Below, in pieces: positions 7,840 to 16,607 of a DNA stretch of 64,000 nucleotides. Below the pieces are notes generated by a model that saw only the letters and a program-made list of their open reading frames with translations, was not told the origin of the DNA and ran no database searches. Each line of letters opens with the position of its first letter. Position 1 is the stretch's first letter. The translations under genes were made by a program, and so were the position numbers. This DNA comes from Bradyrhizobium hipponense (GTDB lineage: Bacteria; Pseudomonadota; Alphaproteobacteria; Rhizobiales; Xanthobacteraceae). The stretch is from contig NZ_VSTH01000007.1 in NCBI RefSeq assembly GCF_008123965.1, forward strand, positions 21,205 through 85,204. Reading direction: 5' to 3'.

Positions 7840-10469
7840 TCGATGCCGATCCAGGTCGTGCCGGAGACGAGGCTGTTACGGACGCGCGATGGCTTGGCCC
7901 GGCCGTCCTGAGGGTTGCCAGCTGGCCAATCGAGAGCCTCGATGGTGTGCGTTCGAGACAATTGACGAAACGCATCGATGACTGGATCGCGAATGAGGAC
8001 GAGATCCGCCGATCGAGCGACCTGCTCGCCGCAGAGCTGTACAAAATCATCCCCCTTATTGAGGAGCGAGCCGCGCGGACGGCCGCGCTGGACCTGAAAC
8101 GGAGCCTTCACGGCAGCCTCGAGCCGGTCCCGGACCGGCTGACAGACGGTCTCCTGAAGGACGACAAAGTTCGCCAAGCGATTGGACCCGCCATCCGAGC
8201 CGTGGCAGAGCGCCGAAACCTGCACGCCGCCGAGCGTGCTGACATCGAGCTGGACCATGCGATCGAACTGGAACGCGCGAGTGCCGCGCTCCAAGGCATC
8301 GTGAGCGATGCGCGCTTTCAGCGCGCGCTGTGTCTGGCCAGTCCGTCCGTGTTCCGCCAATGGCAGGCCGCGCACCAAGGCTCGATCAGCCGCCGCAGCC
8401 GGCTGCGCCTGCAATCCACCCTTCACCGTTATCTGATGCGGGCGGTCGGGCGCGCGACGCCGAATGGATTATGGGCAGGTGTCGCGCTGGAAGACATGAC
8501 GGAGCAGGCCATCGTCCCGCTTCAGGTTAGAGCTGCCCCGTCAGCCATCCGCGTGAGCCCGGCCCTTGGCATATTTTCCCGCGGCCTGGACCATCTGAAC
8601 CGGCGCCGCCCGTGGATCGACGAATTGGCCTGGCGCTGCAATCCCACCCTCAACCGGCTCAATCACGAGGCTTGGGAGTTTGGCACCTTTACGGCGGGCT
8701 TCTGGTCCGTCCGGCGCATCGCCCATTACGAGCAACTGGAGTTCCTGCACGCTCGTTTCTCTCCGGCCGATCGACCCAAATTGGGCGACATCGAGGCTGC
8801 GCTTTGTGATTGCTTCCCCGTCATGGCCCCCCCAGTCGCCCGAAAACTATGCGAAATCTGGATTGATGCCGGCATCCTGTGGTCGACCGCTTGCCTGCCC
8901 AGCTGTTTTGCCGACGGATGGCAGGCGGTGGACGCCATGATCGAAACGCTTCCGGCAAGCGAGCAGGCGCTCTGGCGCCAGTGTCGGACGTCTTTGCGGC
9001 TGATCGCGGACAAGGTCGAGGGGGCGATTGACACACTTGAGGCACGCGCGCTGCGTGACCTTTTTGATGAGGCTCGCCAGGCGGTGATCGGGGTGCTCGG
9101 TCGCTACGGCGCTGCCATTTCCCCTAATGAAAACGTGCTGGTCCTCGACCAAAAGGCGCCATTCCGCTTTTCCATTTCACGCAATCTGGCCAATCAGATC
9201 GAAGAGAAGCTGCGCCTCTATTGGCGATTCGACCGATATGGCCTTGGAGAACTCGAGACCAGGATTGCCATCGCTGATTTCTTTGGCGGACTCGCGCGCA
9301 ATACCCGCACTCCGCTCGGCGAATTCCTTAGCCGCGGCGGCGAAACCGACCCGGCCCAGCGCGCCCGGTCCTGGCAGGAAAGAGTGCTGTCCAAGGCTTC
9401 TCCCGAGTTTACCAGGCCGGCCAGAGCGGCTTTTTCGCGATGGGAGCGGGAGCTCGAACCGGTCATCGACTATCGTGTCCATCGCCTTGCGATCGAAGAG
9501 ATGCCCATTTCAGCGCAGGCGCTTCCGCCCGGTTCGGCCTTGCTGCTCCTCGGTCGGTCGGACCAGGGCGCAATCCTGCGCATTGGCGGGCTCACGCCGG
9601 AGCCTTCCTTCTTCTATTCACGCTTCTCGCATTTGTTCGGCGAGCGCGATGCGTTCCTGGGCTGGCTGAGGACCACGGTTACGGCGTCCGCGGCCCGATG
9701 GCCGGAACTTCGATTTTGCGAGATTGCGATCCGCAACCATTTCAGTCCAAACGTGACGGCGAGACCCGTTGTCACTGAACGGATGATCGATCCGCTCGAT
9801 GCCGGAAACGGATTGCTTCGCCGGGCCACGATCGCGCCCAATCACCACGGCCGGCCGGTGCTGAGAGCTTCGGCGGGCGCGACCGAACTATTGATTCCAT
9901 CCCCGCGATCTGCCGCCTATCTGGGAGGGCTCGACCGGTTCGCATCAGTGCTGGCTTCGATCTCGTTCTTCCTCGGACGTCCCGCCTTGCTGGCGCCGAT
10001 CCCCCGGCTCACGCGCGAGATCGAAAGCTGGCACCATCTGCCTCGGCTGATGCTCGACGATGCCGTCATCAGCCCGGAGCGCTGGACTCCAGAGGCGTCC
10101 CTTGGATCGACGCTGGCGAATGCACGCGGAGCCGAGCGGTTGATTCAATGGCGTCGATTTGTTCGCAAGGCCGGACTACCGGATCTCGTCTATACATTTC
10201 AGGGGCGGCATCAGACCGAAAGCCTTGTTGCGACCGACAGCGCCATCGCCGTTGAACTGCTGGGACAGGAACTTCAGAGCCATGGACCGTCCCTCCGCAT
10301 TCAGGAGCTGTTTCCGGCTCCCGAAGACTTCGTCGTGCGCGATGACGACGGCTGCCGGTACCTGGGAGAACTCGCGGTGCCGTGGTCCGCAGACGCAGCG
10401 TTCTGGCAAGACTACGTCGATGGCGCATCGCAGGACGAGCCAGAAGAGCGCGTGTCGCCGCCCGTCTGA
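7836..10469 (+). CDS. LanB-type lantibiotic dehydratase, glutamylation domain
   Basis: An 877-residue protein matching the N-terminal domain of lantibiotic dehydratases. Recognisable segments are the SRRSRLRLQSTLHRYLMRAVGRATPNGLWAGVAL region split over residues about 183-216 (R-A-TP-G--AGV is the family hallmark), a SPALGIF motif, and late PRSAAYLGGLDRF and PRLMLDDAVISPERW blocks. The domain transfers glutamate from glutamyl-tRNA to Ser/Thr of the precursor, and the product is then eliminated by the partner encoded just upstream. Its 3' end overlaps the 3' end of the opposing tfuA-like gene by 58 bp. Length is normal to slightly long for the split form. Strong call. Confidence 0.9.
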   Translation: MIDADPGRAGDEAVTDARWLGPAVLRVASWPIESLDGVRSRQLTKRIDDWIANEDEIRRSSDLLAAELYKIIPLIEERAARTAALDLKRSLHGSLEPVPDRLTDGLLKDDKVRQAIGPAIRAVAERRNLHAAERADIELDHAIELERASAALQGIVSDARFQRALCLASPSVFRQWQAAHQGSISRRSRLRLQSTLHRYLMRAVGRATPNGLWAGVALEDMTEQAIVPLQVRAAPSAIRVSPALGIFSRGLDHLNRRRPWIDELAWRCNPTLNRLNHEAWEFGTFTAGFWSVRRIAHYEQLEFLHARFSPADRPKLGDIEAALCDCFPVMAPPVARKLCEIWIDAGILWSTACLPSCFADGWQAVDAMIETLPASEQALWRQCRTSLRLIADKVEGAIDTLEARALRDLFDEARQAVIGVLGRYGAAISPNENVLVLDQKAPFRFSISRNLANQIEEKLRLYWRFDRYGLGELETRIAIADFFGGLARNTRTPLGEFLSRGGETDPAQRARSWQERVLSKASPEFTRPARAAFSRWERELEPVIDYRVHRLAIEEMPISAQALPPGSALLLLGRSDQGAILRIGGLTPEPSFFYSRFSHLFGERDAFLGWLRTTVTASAARWPELRFCEIAIRNHFSPNVTARPVVTERMIDPLDAGNGLLRRATIAPNHHGRPVLRASAGATELLIPSPRSAAYLGGLDRFASVLASISFFLGRPALLAPIPRLTREIESWHHLPRLMLDDAVISPERWTPEASLGSTLANARGAERLIQWRRFVRKAGLPDLVYTFQGRHQTESLVATDSAIAVELLGQELQSHGPSLRIQELFPAPEDFVVRDDDGCRYLGELAVPWSADAAFWQDYVDGASQDEPEERVSPPV

Positions 10470-11554
10470 GGTGCGTGCATCATCAGCATTTGCAGCGCAA
10501 GCTCGCGTTCAACCTCGACCCTGTGGACGCCGTTCAGGCGAGCCACATAGAGTTCGTCGCTGATATAGGACCGCAGCTTCTGTTCGGAGATACCGCTTCT
10601 CTCCATCCACCGCATGGCTGCCTCAGGGCTTCTCACTCCCAGCGCGGACCAGAGTGCGCTGGCTTTCTCAGCGAGCTCAGCCTGGTCCAACTCCCAGCCC
10701 GATCGCCGGGCATGCTCGCGCGCGACCACGCGCAGCAGCGCCGCACGTCGCAACTGGTCGATCGATCGCGCTTCGCGCTCCGCGGACTCCTGCGGCAAGG
10801 CCAGCGACGCGCGGGTCTTCTCCAGCGCAATCTCGTTGAGCAGGCGATCCATGAAGATGGTCGGCTCGTAGATAAAATTGGGATGCCCAGCCTGCCACGG
10901 CTCGGCAATGACCTCCTTCATCTTGGCAAGCAGCGCCGCCGCATCGCGGGCCTTGAGACTGACATGGCGGCTCTTCATGTAGGCGAGCCAGGCCGCGATC
11001 TCTCGCGGTTCCGAGGATTCCGCATAAGGCATTGCGGCGGCGATCGTGTCGCAATTGCGCTCCCAGAACGGCAAGGCCCGCGCGACAGAGATGATATTTT
11101 CCGCGAGCCGCGCTCCGATGATGCCCTCCTCGATCGCGGACGCACAGCCGTCGCGAATGTCGACCAGCGATTGGTTCAGGGGCAGATAACCGAGCTCCGC
11201 CGGGGCGTGGCGCACGGCGACCTCGTCGTCGGCAACGATAATCTCGTCGCTGAACCACTGGAATATCCTGCCGACGCCGATCATGCCGAAGGACTGCAAC
11301 TCGGCCGCCCGCAGGGCGCCCATGCTCGCCGCGCCAAATACGTGCACACCCTCGCTCAGCGCCAGCAGGATCTCCTTGTGCCATACCGCCGGCACCGTTT
11401 CGAAATAGCCATCGATGATGCCGATATGGCGTGGCTTCCGTTCGAGCAGCCGGAGGAGGTCGCCCTGCTGAACCGGCGGAAGATAGGTCGCATCGAGGAT
11501 CGCCCTGGCTTCATCGAGCGGAAGGCTCGGCCCCAAAAACACGTAAACAGTCAT
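10412..11554 (-). CDS. TfuA-like protein, YcaO partner
   Basis: A 380-residue protein starting MTVYVFLGPSLP. TfuA hallmarks are FLGPSLP (6-12), IIDGYF (46-51), VWHKEIL (57-63) and GAASMGALRAAEL (74-86). TfuA proteins work with YcaO enzymes to introduce thioamides (as in methyl-coenzyme M reductase and thioviridamide-type or thiopeptin-type pathways), presumably by handling the sulfur or phosphorylated intermediate. I chose the ATG at 11554 because the upstream in-frame extension lacks the family start and overlaps ycaO out of frame; the ATG overlaps the ycaO stop (ATGA). The C-terminal half (after about residue 200) is helical and less conserved. Strong family call; thioamidation here is inference. 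Confidence 0.88.
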   Translation of the reverse strand: MTVYVFLGPSLPLDEARAILDATYLPPVQQGDLLRLLERKPRHIGIIDGYFETVPAVWHKEILLALSEGVHVFGAASMGALRAAELQSFGMIGVGRIFQWFSDEIIVADDEVAVRHAPAELGYLPLNQSLVDIRDGCASAIEEGIIGARLAENIISVARALPFWERNCDTIAAAMPYAESSEPREIAAWLAYMKSRHVSLKARDAAALLAKMKEVIAEPWQAGHPNFIYEPTIFMDRLLNEIALEKTRASLALPQESAEREARSIDQLRRAALLRVVAREHARRSGWELDQAELAEKASALWSALGVRSPEAAMRWMERSGISEQKLRSYISDELYVARLNGVHRVEVERELALQMLMMHAPQTGGDTRSSGSSCDAPST

Positions 11555-12768
11555 GCATGCATCCCGCTCGCTCGCGCGAGAACTCTTGCGCCGGGAAGGT
11601 AGGACGGCGAATCGATCGGGCCTTCCAGCCCCGGAACGATCGTCCGCACGACGGCGACGGGCATTTCGGACGTGCTGAGGTTCACCGTCAGAACCTGGGT
11701 CAGGCCGGCCCCTTCGAGATGCGTGACCACCAGATTGAGCGCGCCTGTGATGCTCTCGGCCGCGGCGTCCGGAATCGAGCTGAACGCCTTGTGCCCTGTC
11801 TCGCTCTGCGCGTGAGCGCGAAACGCGTCCAGGGCATGCGCACTCTGCGTCTCGCGATAGCGCTGGCGTCCGAGATCGTCGCGCGATCCGGCAATCGCCG
11901 TCAGCCTGCTTTGCGCAGCCTCGGTCAGCGCCCGGCACAGGGCGATGGTCTTGTCGGGATGGCAGCCCGCGCCAGCGCTGACGGGCAGAGGATTGGTCAG
12001 GGGATCCGAATTGTTGTCGTATAGGGCGACACGGACCGTTGCTATTCCGATGTCGCTCGTGGCGTCCCAGACGATAGGCTCGATGTCTGCGGAGCGCAGT
12101 CTCCGGATAACGTCAGCGACAACGGGGAAATCAATGCTCGCCGGAGCGATCCGGCTGGCGGCCTGCGCGGTCGGTCCCGCATAGTGCCAGAGGGCCAGCG
12201 CGTCGCGCTCGATGAGTTCGCAGAGCCCGTGCAAGATGGCCTCGTCCGCGATATTGCCGGAGGCAAGCCCGTTGGTCGTGTGCAGGAAGGATCCGGCGCC
12301 ATCCATTCGGTGAACGCTCGCGTCGGCGTTCACAATCTCGAAAGGCACCCATATCGGCTCGCCTGTCTTCCAGTCGACCGCCCTGGTCCACGCAATCACT
12401 GTGTTTGTGCCAAAGGCCGAATTGCGCGCGCGGGGAAGCGCGGTCAGGTCGACAATGTCGCCGAAGACACGAAGTTCGCTGGCCGTTCCATGTCTGAGCT
12501 CCAGTCCGGGCTGCTCGGCATGGGCAAGTTCGAGCGCCTCCATCGCCGCCGAGACTTTTGCGGCGGTATCATTCAGCCCCTTTCCTTGCGACACCGACAG
12601 CGTGCGCGCATTCGGTCTGATCGCAATCCAGACCGGAATGCCGATACGATCGAGCCCGGTGATTTCACCAACCCTGGTGATGCCGAATTCCCGCAGCCGC
12701 GGCTTGATCGCGCTCCAAGTCTGTTCCGGCGATCTGACGCGGCTGCCATTAAACAGAACTTGCTCCAT
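11551..12768 (-). CDS. YcaO-domain ATP-dependent amide-modifying enzyme
   Basis: A 405-residue YcaO protein. Conserved ATP/Mg elements are visible: SVSQGKG (58-64), an AAMEALELAHAE helix with the Glu pair, ASGNIADEAILHGLCELIERDAL, and a Pro-rich but short C-terminus. YcaO enzymes phosphorylate backbone amides, giving azolines from Cys/Ser/Thr, or thioamides when a TfuA partner and sulfide are available. No Ocin-ThiF/E1-like partner is present, and TfuA is directly coupled, which favours thioamidation. The start at 12768 has GGGGGAGGG about 9 nt upstream, better than the longer frame from 12861. Only one Cys and no classical azole cyclodehydratase partner make azole formation less likely, though not excluded. 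Confidence 0.9.
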   Translation of the reverse strand: MEQVLFNGSRVRSPEQTWSAIKPRLREFGITRVGEITGLDRIGIPVWIAIRPNARTLSVSQGKGLNDTAAKVSAAMEALELAHAEQPGLELRHGTASELRVFGDIVDLTALPRARNSAFGTNTVIAWTRAVDWKTGEPIWVPFEIVNADASVHRMDGAGSFLHTTNGLASGNIADEAILHGLCELIERDALALWHYAGPTAQAASRIAPASIDFPVVADVIRRLRSADIEPIVWDATSDIGIATVRVALYDNNSDPLTNPLPVSAGAGCHPDKTIALCRALTEAAQSRLTAIAGSRDDLGRQRYRETQSAHALDAFRAHAQSETGHKAFSSIPDAAAESITGALNLVVTHLEGAGLTQVLTVNLSTSEMPVAVVRTIVPGLEGPIDSPSYLPGARVLARASGMHA

Positions 12769-13217
12769 GCGCGGACCCTCCCCCTCGTGATTGACGCCGT
12801 CGGCGAACAAGAACCTGAGCCACGCGGTCAATTTCGCTGCGCCCGAATTCGTGGCGCGCACGCTGGAGTAGATACTGTAGCACAGTTATTGTCGGCGGAA
12901 ACGAGCTCCGCTCCAATTCCATGTCCAACGAAGTCCCGTCTGTTCGGCTTTCAACGTTGATGACCGAAGCATTCCGCACATTTGCACCGTCCCTGGTTTC
13001 ATTTCCCCCGAAACGGGATGAGTGATCTAGCGCACGTTCCTCGCCGTAGCTTTGTGATAAGAGCTATCCGTGAGCCCGCCTCTGTCAGGAACGAAAACTG
13101 GCACGAAACAGGATGGTGGGAAGCGCACTCGTTCAGTGCGCGCTTCGATCCTGCCTCCGTGAATCAGGGTTGTCGTCACATCGGCCGTCGACCATAATCT
13201 CCTCGTCTCAGCAATAG
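12769..13217. other. intergenic gap between ycaO and the AAA-protease block
   Basis: About 450 bp with no gene I can support. It presumably holds the ycaO-tfuA promoter (leftward) and a promoter for the rightward membrane-protein operon. No strong palindrome or terminator hairpin was noticed. Confidence 0.4.
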
Positions 13218-13829
13218 ATGAATGCCCGAAACATGAGTGAACCAGAAGCACAACATGAGGTTTCTCCGGGGGCGCCCAGCGGGCATGATCAGACCCCAGG
13301 TCAGGAGCCCCCCAGGGGCAAGAAGCCTGGCTCCTCTCGGGGCACCTGGATTGGAATTGCCGGCGGGCTCGCGATCGCCGGAATAGCCGCGTTCACGATA
13401 TTGCCCCGCCTCGGAGGCGACAAGCCGCCTGGCGTTGGCGAGGAATCTACCCTGGAAGTGCTGATACCAGCCGATATCAATGCAGCGCTTCCGACGCTGG
13501 ATCCCGGAAGTTCGAAAGCAGCGGTGGATGACGCGAAGAACTGCAAGGTCCCGCTGGCATGGGTGACGTTAAAGCAACAACCGAATGGGCATGGTGGCAT
13601 GGTGCGCGTCCGTTCAGGATCATATCTGTCGCCGCCGATCAAGCTCACCCCCACACCGCAGCGGATCGCTCTCCCCTACCCCGCGCCTTATCCTACGGGC
13701 CGCGGAGTTCTAACCTTGGTCGGCGAGGCGGACCAAGTGGGGTTCTACCTGACGCCCGGAGGCATTCACGACGTGAACGGCACGTACTCCGTCAACGTGC
13801 ATTGGCAGGTTCGCAACCCATGCCCATGA
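13218..13829 (+). CDS. single-pass membrane protein of unknown function
   Basis: A 203-residue protein with a Pro/Gly/Glu-rich cytosolic tail (residues 1-41), one hydrophobic helix (about 43-62, WIGIAGGLAIAGIAAFTIL) and a 140-residue domain outside the membrane. That domain is beta-rich and has a late GEADQVGFYLTPGGIHDVNG segment and two Cys (near 108 and at the C-terminus), possibly a disulfide. I do not recognise the family. It precedes the AAA-protease gene by 46 bp in the same direction, suggesting a shared operon and perhaps a substrate or anchor role. An alternative ATG lies five codons downstream (13233). Confidence 0.6.
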   Translation: MNARNMSEPEAQHEVSPGAPSGHDQTPGQEPPRGKKPGSSRGTWIGIAGGLAIAGIAAFTILPRLGGDKPPGVGEESTLEVLIPADINAALPTLDPGSSKAAVDDAKNCKVPLAWVTLKQQPNGHGGMVRVRSGSYLSPPIKLTPTPQRIALPYPAPYPTGRGVLTLVGEADQVGFYLTPGGIHDVNGTYSVNVHWQVRNPCP

Positions 13830-13875
13830 ACGGGCCAATCGGCAAACTCGACGCCGTGATCGGAGATTGCCGGCA

Positions 13876-16581
13876 ATGAAGAACTTCTTCCGCAACCATC
13901 CGATGATCAGCATGTGCATTGCCATGCTTGTGGCCGCGGTCGCCACCCAGTGGATACTCAATCCGAAATCCGGTCCGCTCAGCGCATTGACATTGGCGAA
14001 CTCGCTGACGATCGGTGCCGTGCTTCTGATCATGATGGCCGGGTTCGCACTGACCTACGTGGCGATGCGGCTCGGCGGCGACCCTACCGGATTCGGATTG
14101 GTCCCTCTCGGGGAAGGCTATACGCCCGGGCGTCGGCTGAACGTGGATTCTCCGGCGGTGTCCGTCCGCAGCGCCGACGATGTGCTCGACGAACTCGACC
14201 AGATGATAGGGCTCTCCTCCGTCAAGGAGGAAGTCAACAAGCTGCTCGCGGGCATCGAAATCGAACGCAAGCGCCGTGAACAGGGCTTACCCGTGGGGAA
14301 GGTGAGCCGCCACATGGTGTTCACGGGGCCGCCCGGCGTCGGCAAGACCGAGATCGCGCGCGCCCTGGGGGAGATCTATCGATCGCTCAAAGTGCTGCGC
14401 AAAGGACATGTGGTGGAGGTGCAGCGCGCCGATCTAGTCGCAGGTTATATCGGACAGACGGCCATGAAGACGCTGGACAAGTGCAAGGAGGCACTCGACG
14501 GCATCCTCTTCGTCGACGAAGCCTACGCACTCGCGGGCGAAGGCAAGGATTTCGGCCAGGAGGCAATCGCGACGTTGATCAAGTTCATGGAAGACAACCG
14601 CGACCGAGTCATGGTGATCGCCGCCGGATACCCCAACGAAATGCGGCGCTTCATCGCGACGAATCCAGGCCTGGCGAGCCGCTTCAACAGGACCATCGAA
14701 TTTCCGGCCTATGAGCCGAAAGAACTGGCTGCGATCCTGCGATTGATGGCCAAGCGACAACGCGCTGATTTGCCCGAGGTACTCGAGCAAAGTCTGGTCC
14801 CCTGGATCGAAACCCAGTGGAGAAGCGAGGGCTGGGGCAACGCTCGCGAGATGCGCAACCTTCTTGACAAGGCGTGCGAAGCCCAGTCGTTGCGCGTGGC
14901 GGTTGATCCGACCGCCGACATAAGCAAGGTCGAGATGGTCGACTTCGAAAGCGTCGGCGTGCCCCTTGTGCGAACGCACGTGCCGCCGCCACTGGCGCCT
15001 CAGCCTGTCCCGACCATACCAACTCCGGCTCCGACTGTCGTTGAGCCCTCCTTTGCGTCCTCTTCTTCGCCTGGCCATTTGGCGTCACGCCAAGGGCGAC
15101 GGCTGAAGGTTGAGGCCATTATCCCTACTGAGCGCACGCTCGATCAGGCGCTCGACCGGCTCGACGAGATGGTTGGGCTGGAGGCGGTCAAGGAGGAGGT
15201 GAACAAGCTCATATCGGGGCTTGAGGTCGAGCGCCTGCGCCGCGAGCAGGGGCTGGCTATCGCCCCTATCAGCCGCCACATGGTATTTGCTGGCCCGCCC
15301 GGCGTGGGGAAGACCGAGGTCGCGCGGGCACTCGGCGAGATCTATCGCTCTATTAGCGTGCTGCGAAAAGGCCATCTGGTCGAGACTGACCGCTCGGGTC
15401 TCGTCGCGGGCTATATCGGCCAAACTGCTCCCAAGACGCTCGACAAATGCAGGGAAGCGCTCGACGGCATCCTGTTCATCGATGAAGCATATTCGCTTGC
15501 CCGACCAGGCAACGATTTCGGCCAGGAGGCGATCGATACGTTACTCAAGTTCATGGAGGACAACCGAGACCGCATCGTCGTGATCGTCGCGGGCTACCCG
15601 AATGAGATGCTGCGGTTCATCAACAGCAATCCCGGCCTGTCCAGCCGCTTCACCAAGATGATCGAGTTTCCGCCCTATGCCGCAAACGAGCTTGCCGCCA
15701 TTCTGCGGGTGATGGCAAAACAGCAAAACTTCATATTGCCTGAAGATCTCGAGTCCAGCCTCGGCCCGTGGATCAAGGTGGGCATGCGCAAAAAGTCCTG
15801 GGGGCAGGCGCGCGAAATGCGAACGCTGCTCGAGCGCGCGCGCGAGGCGCAGGCCATGCGCATTGCGCACGATCCATCAGCCGACCTGCGTCACCTGGCG
15901 ATGGCGGATATCGACGCAGCCATCCAGATCTCCGGATATCGCGAGATGGTGCCGGAGAAGATCAGCGATACCATCGTGAAAATTCCTACGTTCCCTCGCT
16001 CGGTCATCCCGCTGTCGGAGGGGACGGCGGCTCTGCAGGCGGCCGTTGTCACGGTCAAGATCGATGGTGCTCACGGAAGCGGCTTTTTCATCTCCAGGGA
16101 TGGATATCTCCTGACCAACCAGCACGTGGTGGTGGAGAACAAATTTGTGACGATCAAACTCACAACCGGCCGTGAGCTGCCCGGCGAAGTGCTGCGAACA
16201 AACAAGACCAGAGACATCGCGCTGGTCAAGGTGAATGAATCGGGAATGACGGCGATGCCACTGCGGCTTGACCTACCCGAGGTCGCCTCGGAGGTTTATG
16301 CAGTCGGGACGCCGAAATTTGAGCAATATTCGACGACAATAACCAAAGGCATCGTCAGTGCCTATCGCAGGGACGACGATCTGACGCTCCTGCAAAGCGA
16401 CACTGCCATTCATCCTGGCAACAGCGGCGGGCCGATGGTCGACGGATACGGCAATGTCGTCGCCGTAAGCGTCTCCGGACTAGCGATCTCGGGGGTGCTG
16501 ACAAGCATCAATTTCTTCATTCCCATCGCCGATGCGCTTAAGTTCCTCGCCGTTGAGCTGGTCAAGCAAGACGTGGCATAG
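13876..16581 (+). CDS. tandem CbbX/SpoVK-type AAA ATPase fused to trypsin-like protease
   Basis: A 901-residue fusion. Two N-terminal hydrophobic segments (about 10-30 and 41-66) anchor it in the membrane. Two AAA domains follow: Walker A GPPGVGKT at 151-158 and 473-480, Walker B LFVDEAY at 211-217 and LFIDEAY at 533-539, each with a DDVLDELDQMIGL- or LDRLDEMVGL-type lead-in typical of CbbX, SpoVK and EccA. A Pro-rich linker spans about 366-395. The C-terminus (about 720-901) is a HtrA-like serine protease with His750 (TNQHV), Asp780 (TRDIALV) and Ser850 (GNSGGP), a complete triad, but no PDZ domain. The two AAA halves are near-duplicates. An ATG at 13876 with GGAG 10 nt upstream was chosen over a TTG. 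A regulated protease or remodelling machine is the likely role; substrate unknown. Confidence 0.85.
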   Translation: MKNFFRNHPMISMCIAMLVAAVATQWILNPKSGPLSALTLANSLTIGAVLLIMMAGFALTYVAMRLGGDPTGFGLVPLGEGYTPGRRLNVDSPAVSVRSADDVLDELDQMIGLSSVKEEVNKLLAGIEIERKRREQGLPVGKVSRHMVFTGPPGVGKTEIARALGEIYRSLKVLRKGHVVEVQRADLVAGYIGQTAMKTLDKCKEALDGILFVDEAYALAGEGKDFGQEAIATLIKFMEDNRDRVMVIAAGYPNEMRRFIATNPGLASRFNRTIEFPAYEPKELAAILRLMAKRQRADLPEVLEQSLVPWIETQWRSEGWGNAREMRNLLDKACEAQSLRVAVDPTADISKVEMVDFESVGVPLVRTHVPPPLAPQPVPTIPTPAPTVVEPSFASSSSPGHLASRQGRRLKVEAIIPTERTLDQALDRLDEMVGLEAVKEEVNKLISGLEVERLRREQGLAIAPISRHMVFAGPPGVGKTEVARALGEIYRSISVLRKGHLVETDRSGLVAGYIGQTAPKTLDKCREALDGILFIDEAYSLARPGNDFGQEAIDTLLKFMEDNRDRIVVIVAGYPNEMLRFINSNPGLSSRFTKMIEFPPYAANELAAILRVMAKQQNFILPEDLESSLGPWIKVGMRKKSWGQAREMRTLLERAREAQAMRIAHDPSADLRHLAMADIDAAIQISGYREMVPEKISDTIVKIPTFPRSVIPLSEGTAALQAAVVTVKIDGAHGSGFFISRDGYLLTNQHVVVENKFVTIKLTTGRELPGEVLRTNKTRDIALVKVNESGMTAMPLRLDLPEVASEVYAVGTPKFEQYSTTITKGIVSAYRRDDDLTLLQSDTAIHPGNSGGPMVDGYGNVVAVSVSGLAISGVLTSINFFIPIADALKFLAVELVKQDVA

Positions 16582-16607
16582 CAGTAAGCAAAACAAGCGG
16601 CCCCGGG

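Noticed and set aside
11555..11938. 128-residue N-terminal extension of the TfuA-like frame
   Set aside because: Arg-rich composition typical of antisense-type frames, overlaps ycaO out of frame; the family start is at 11554.
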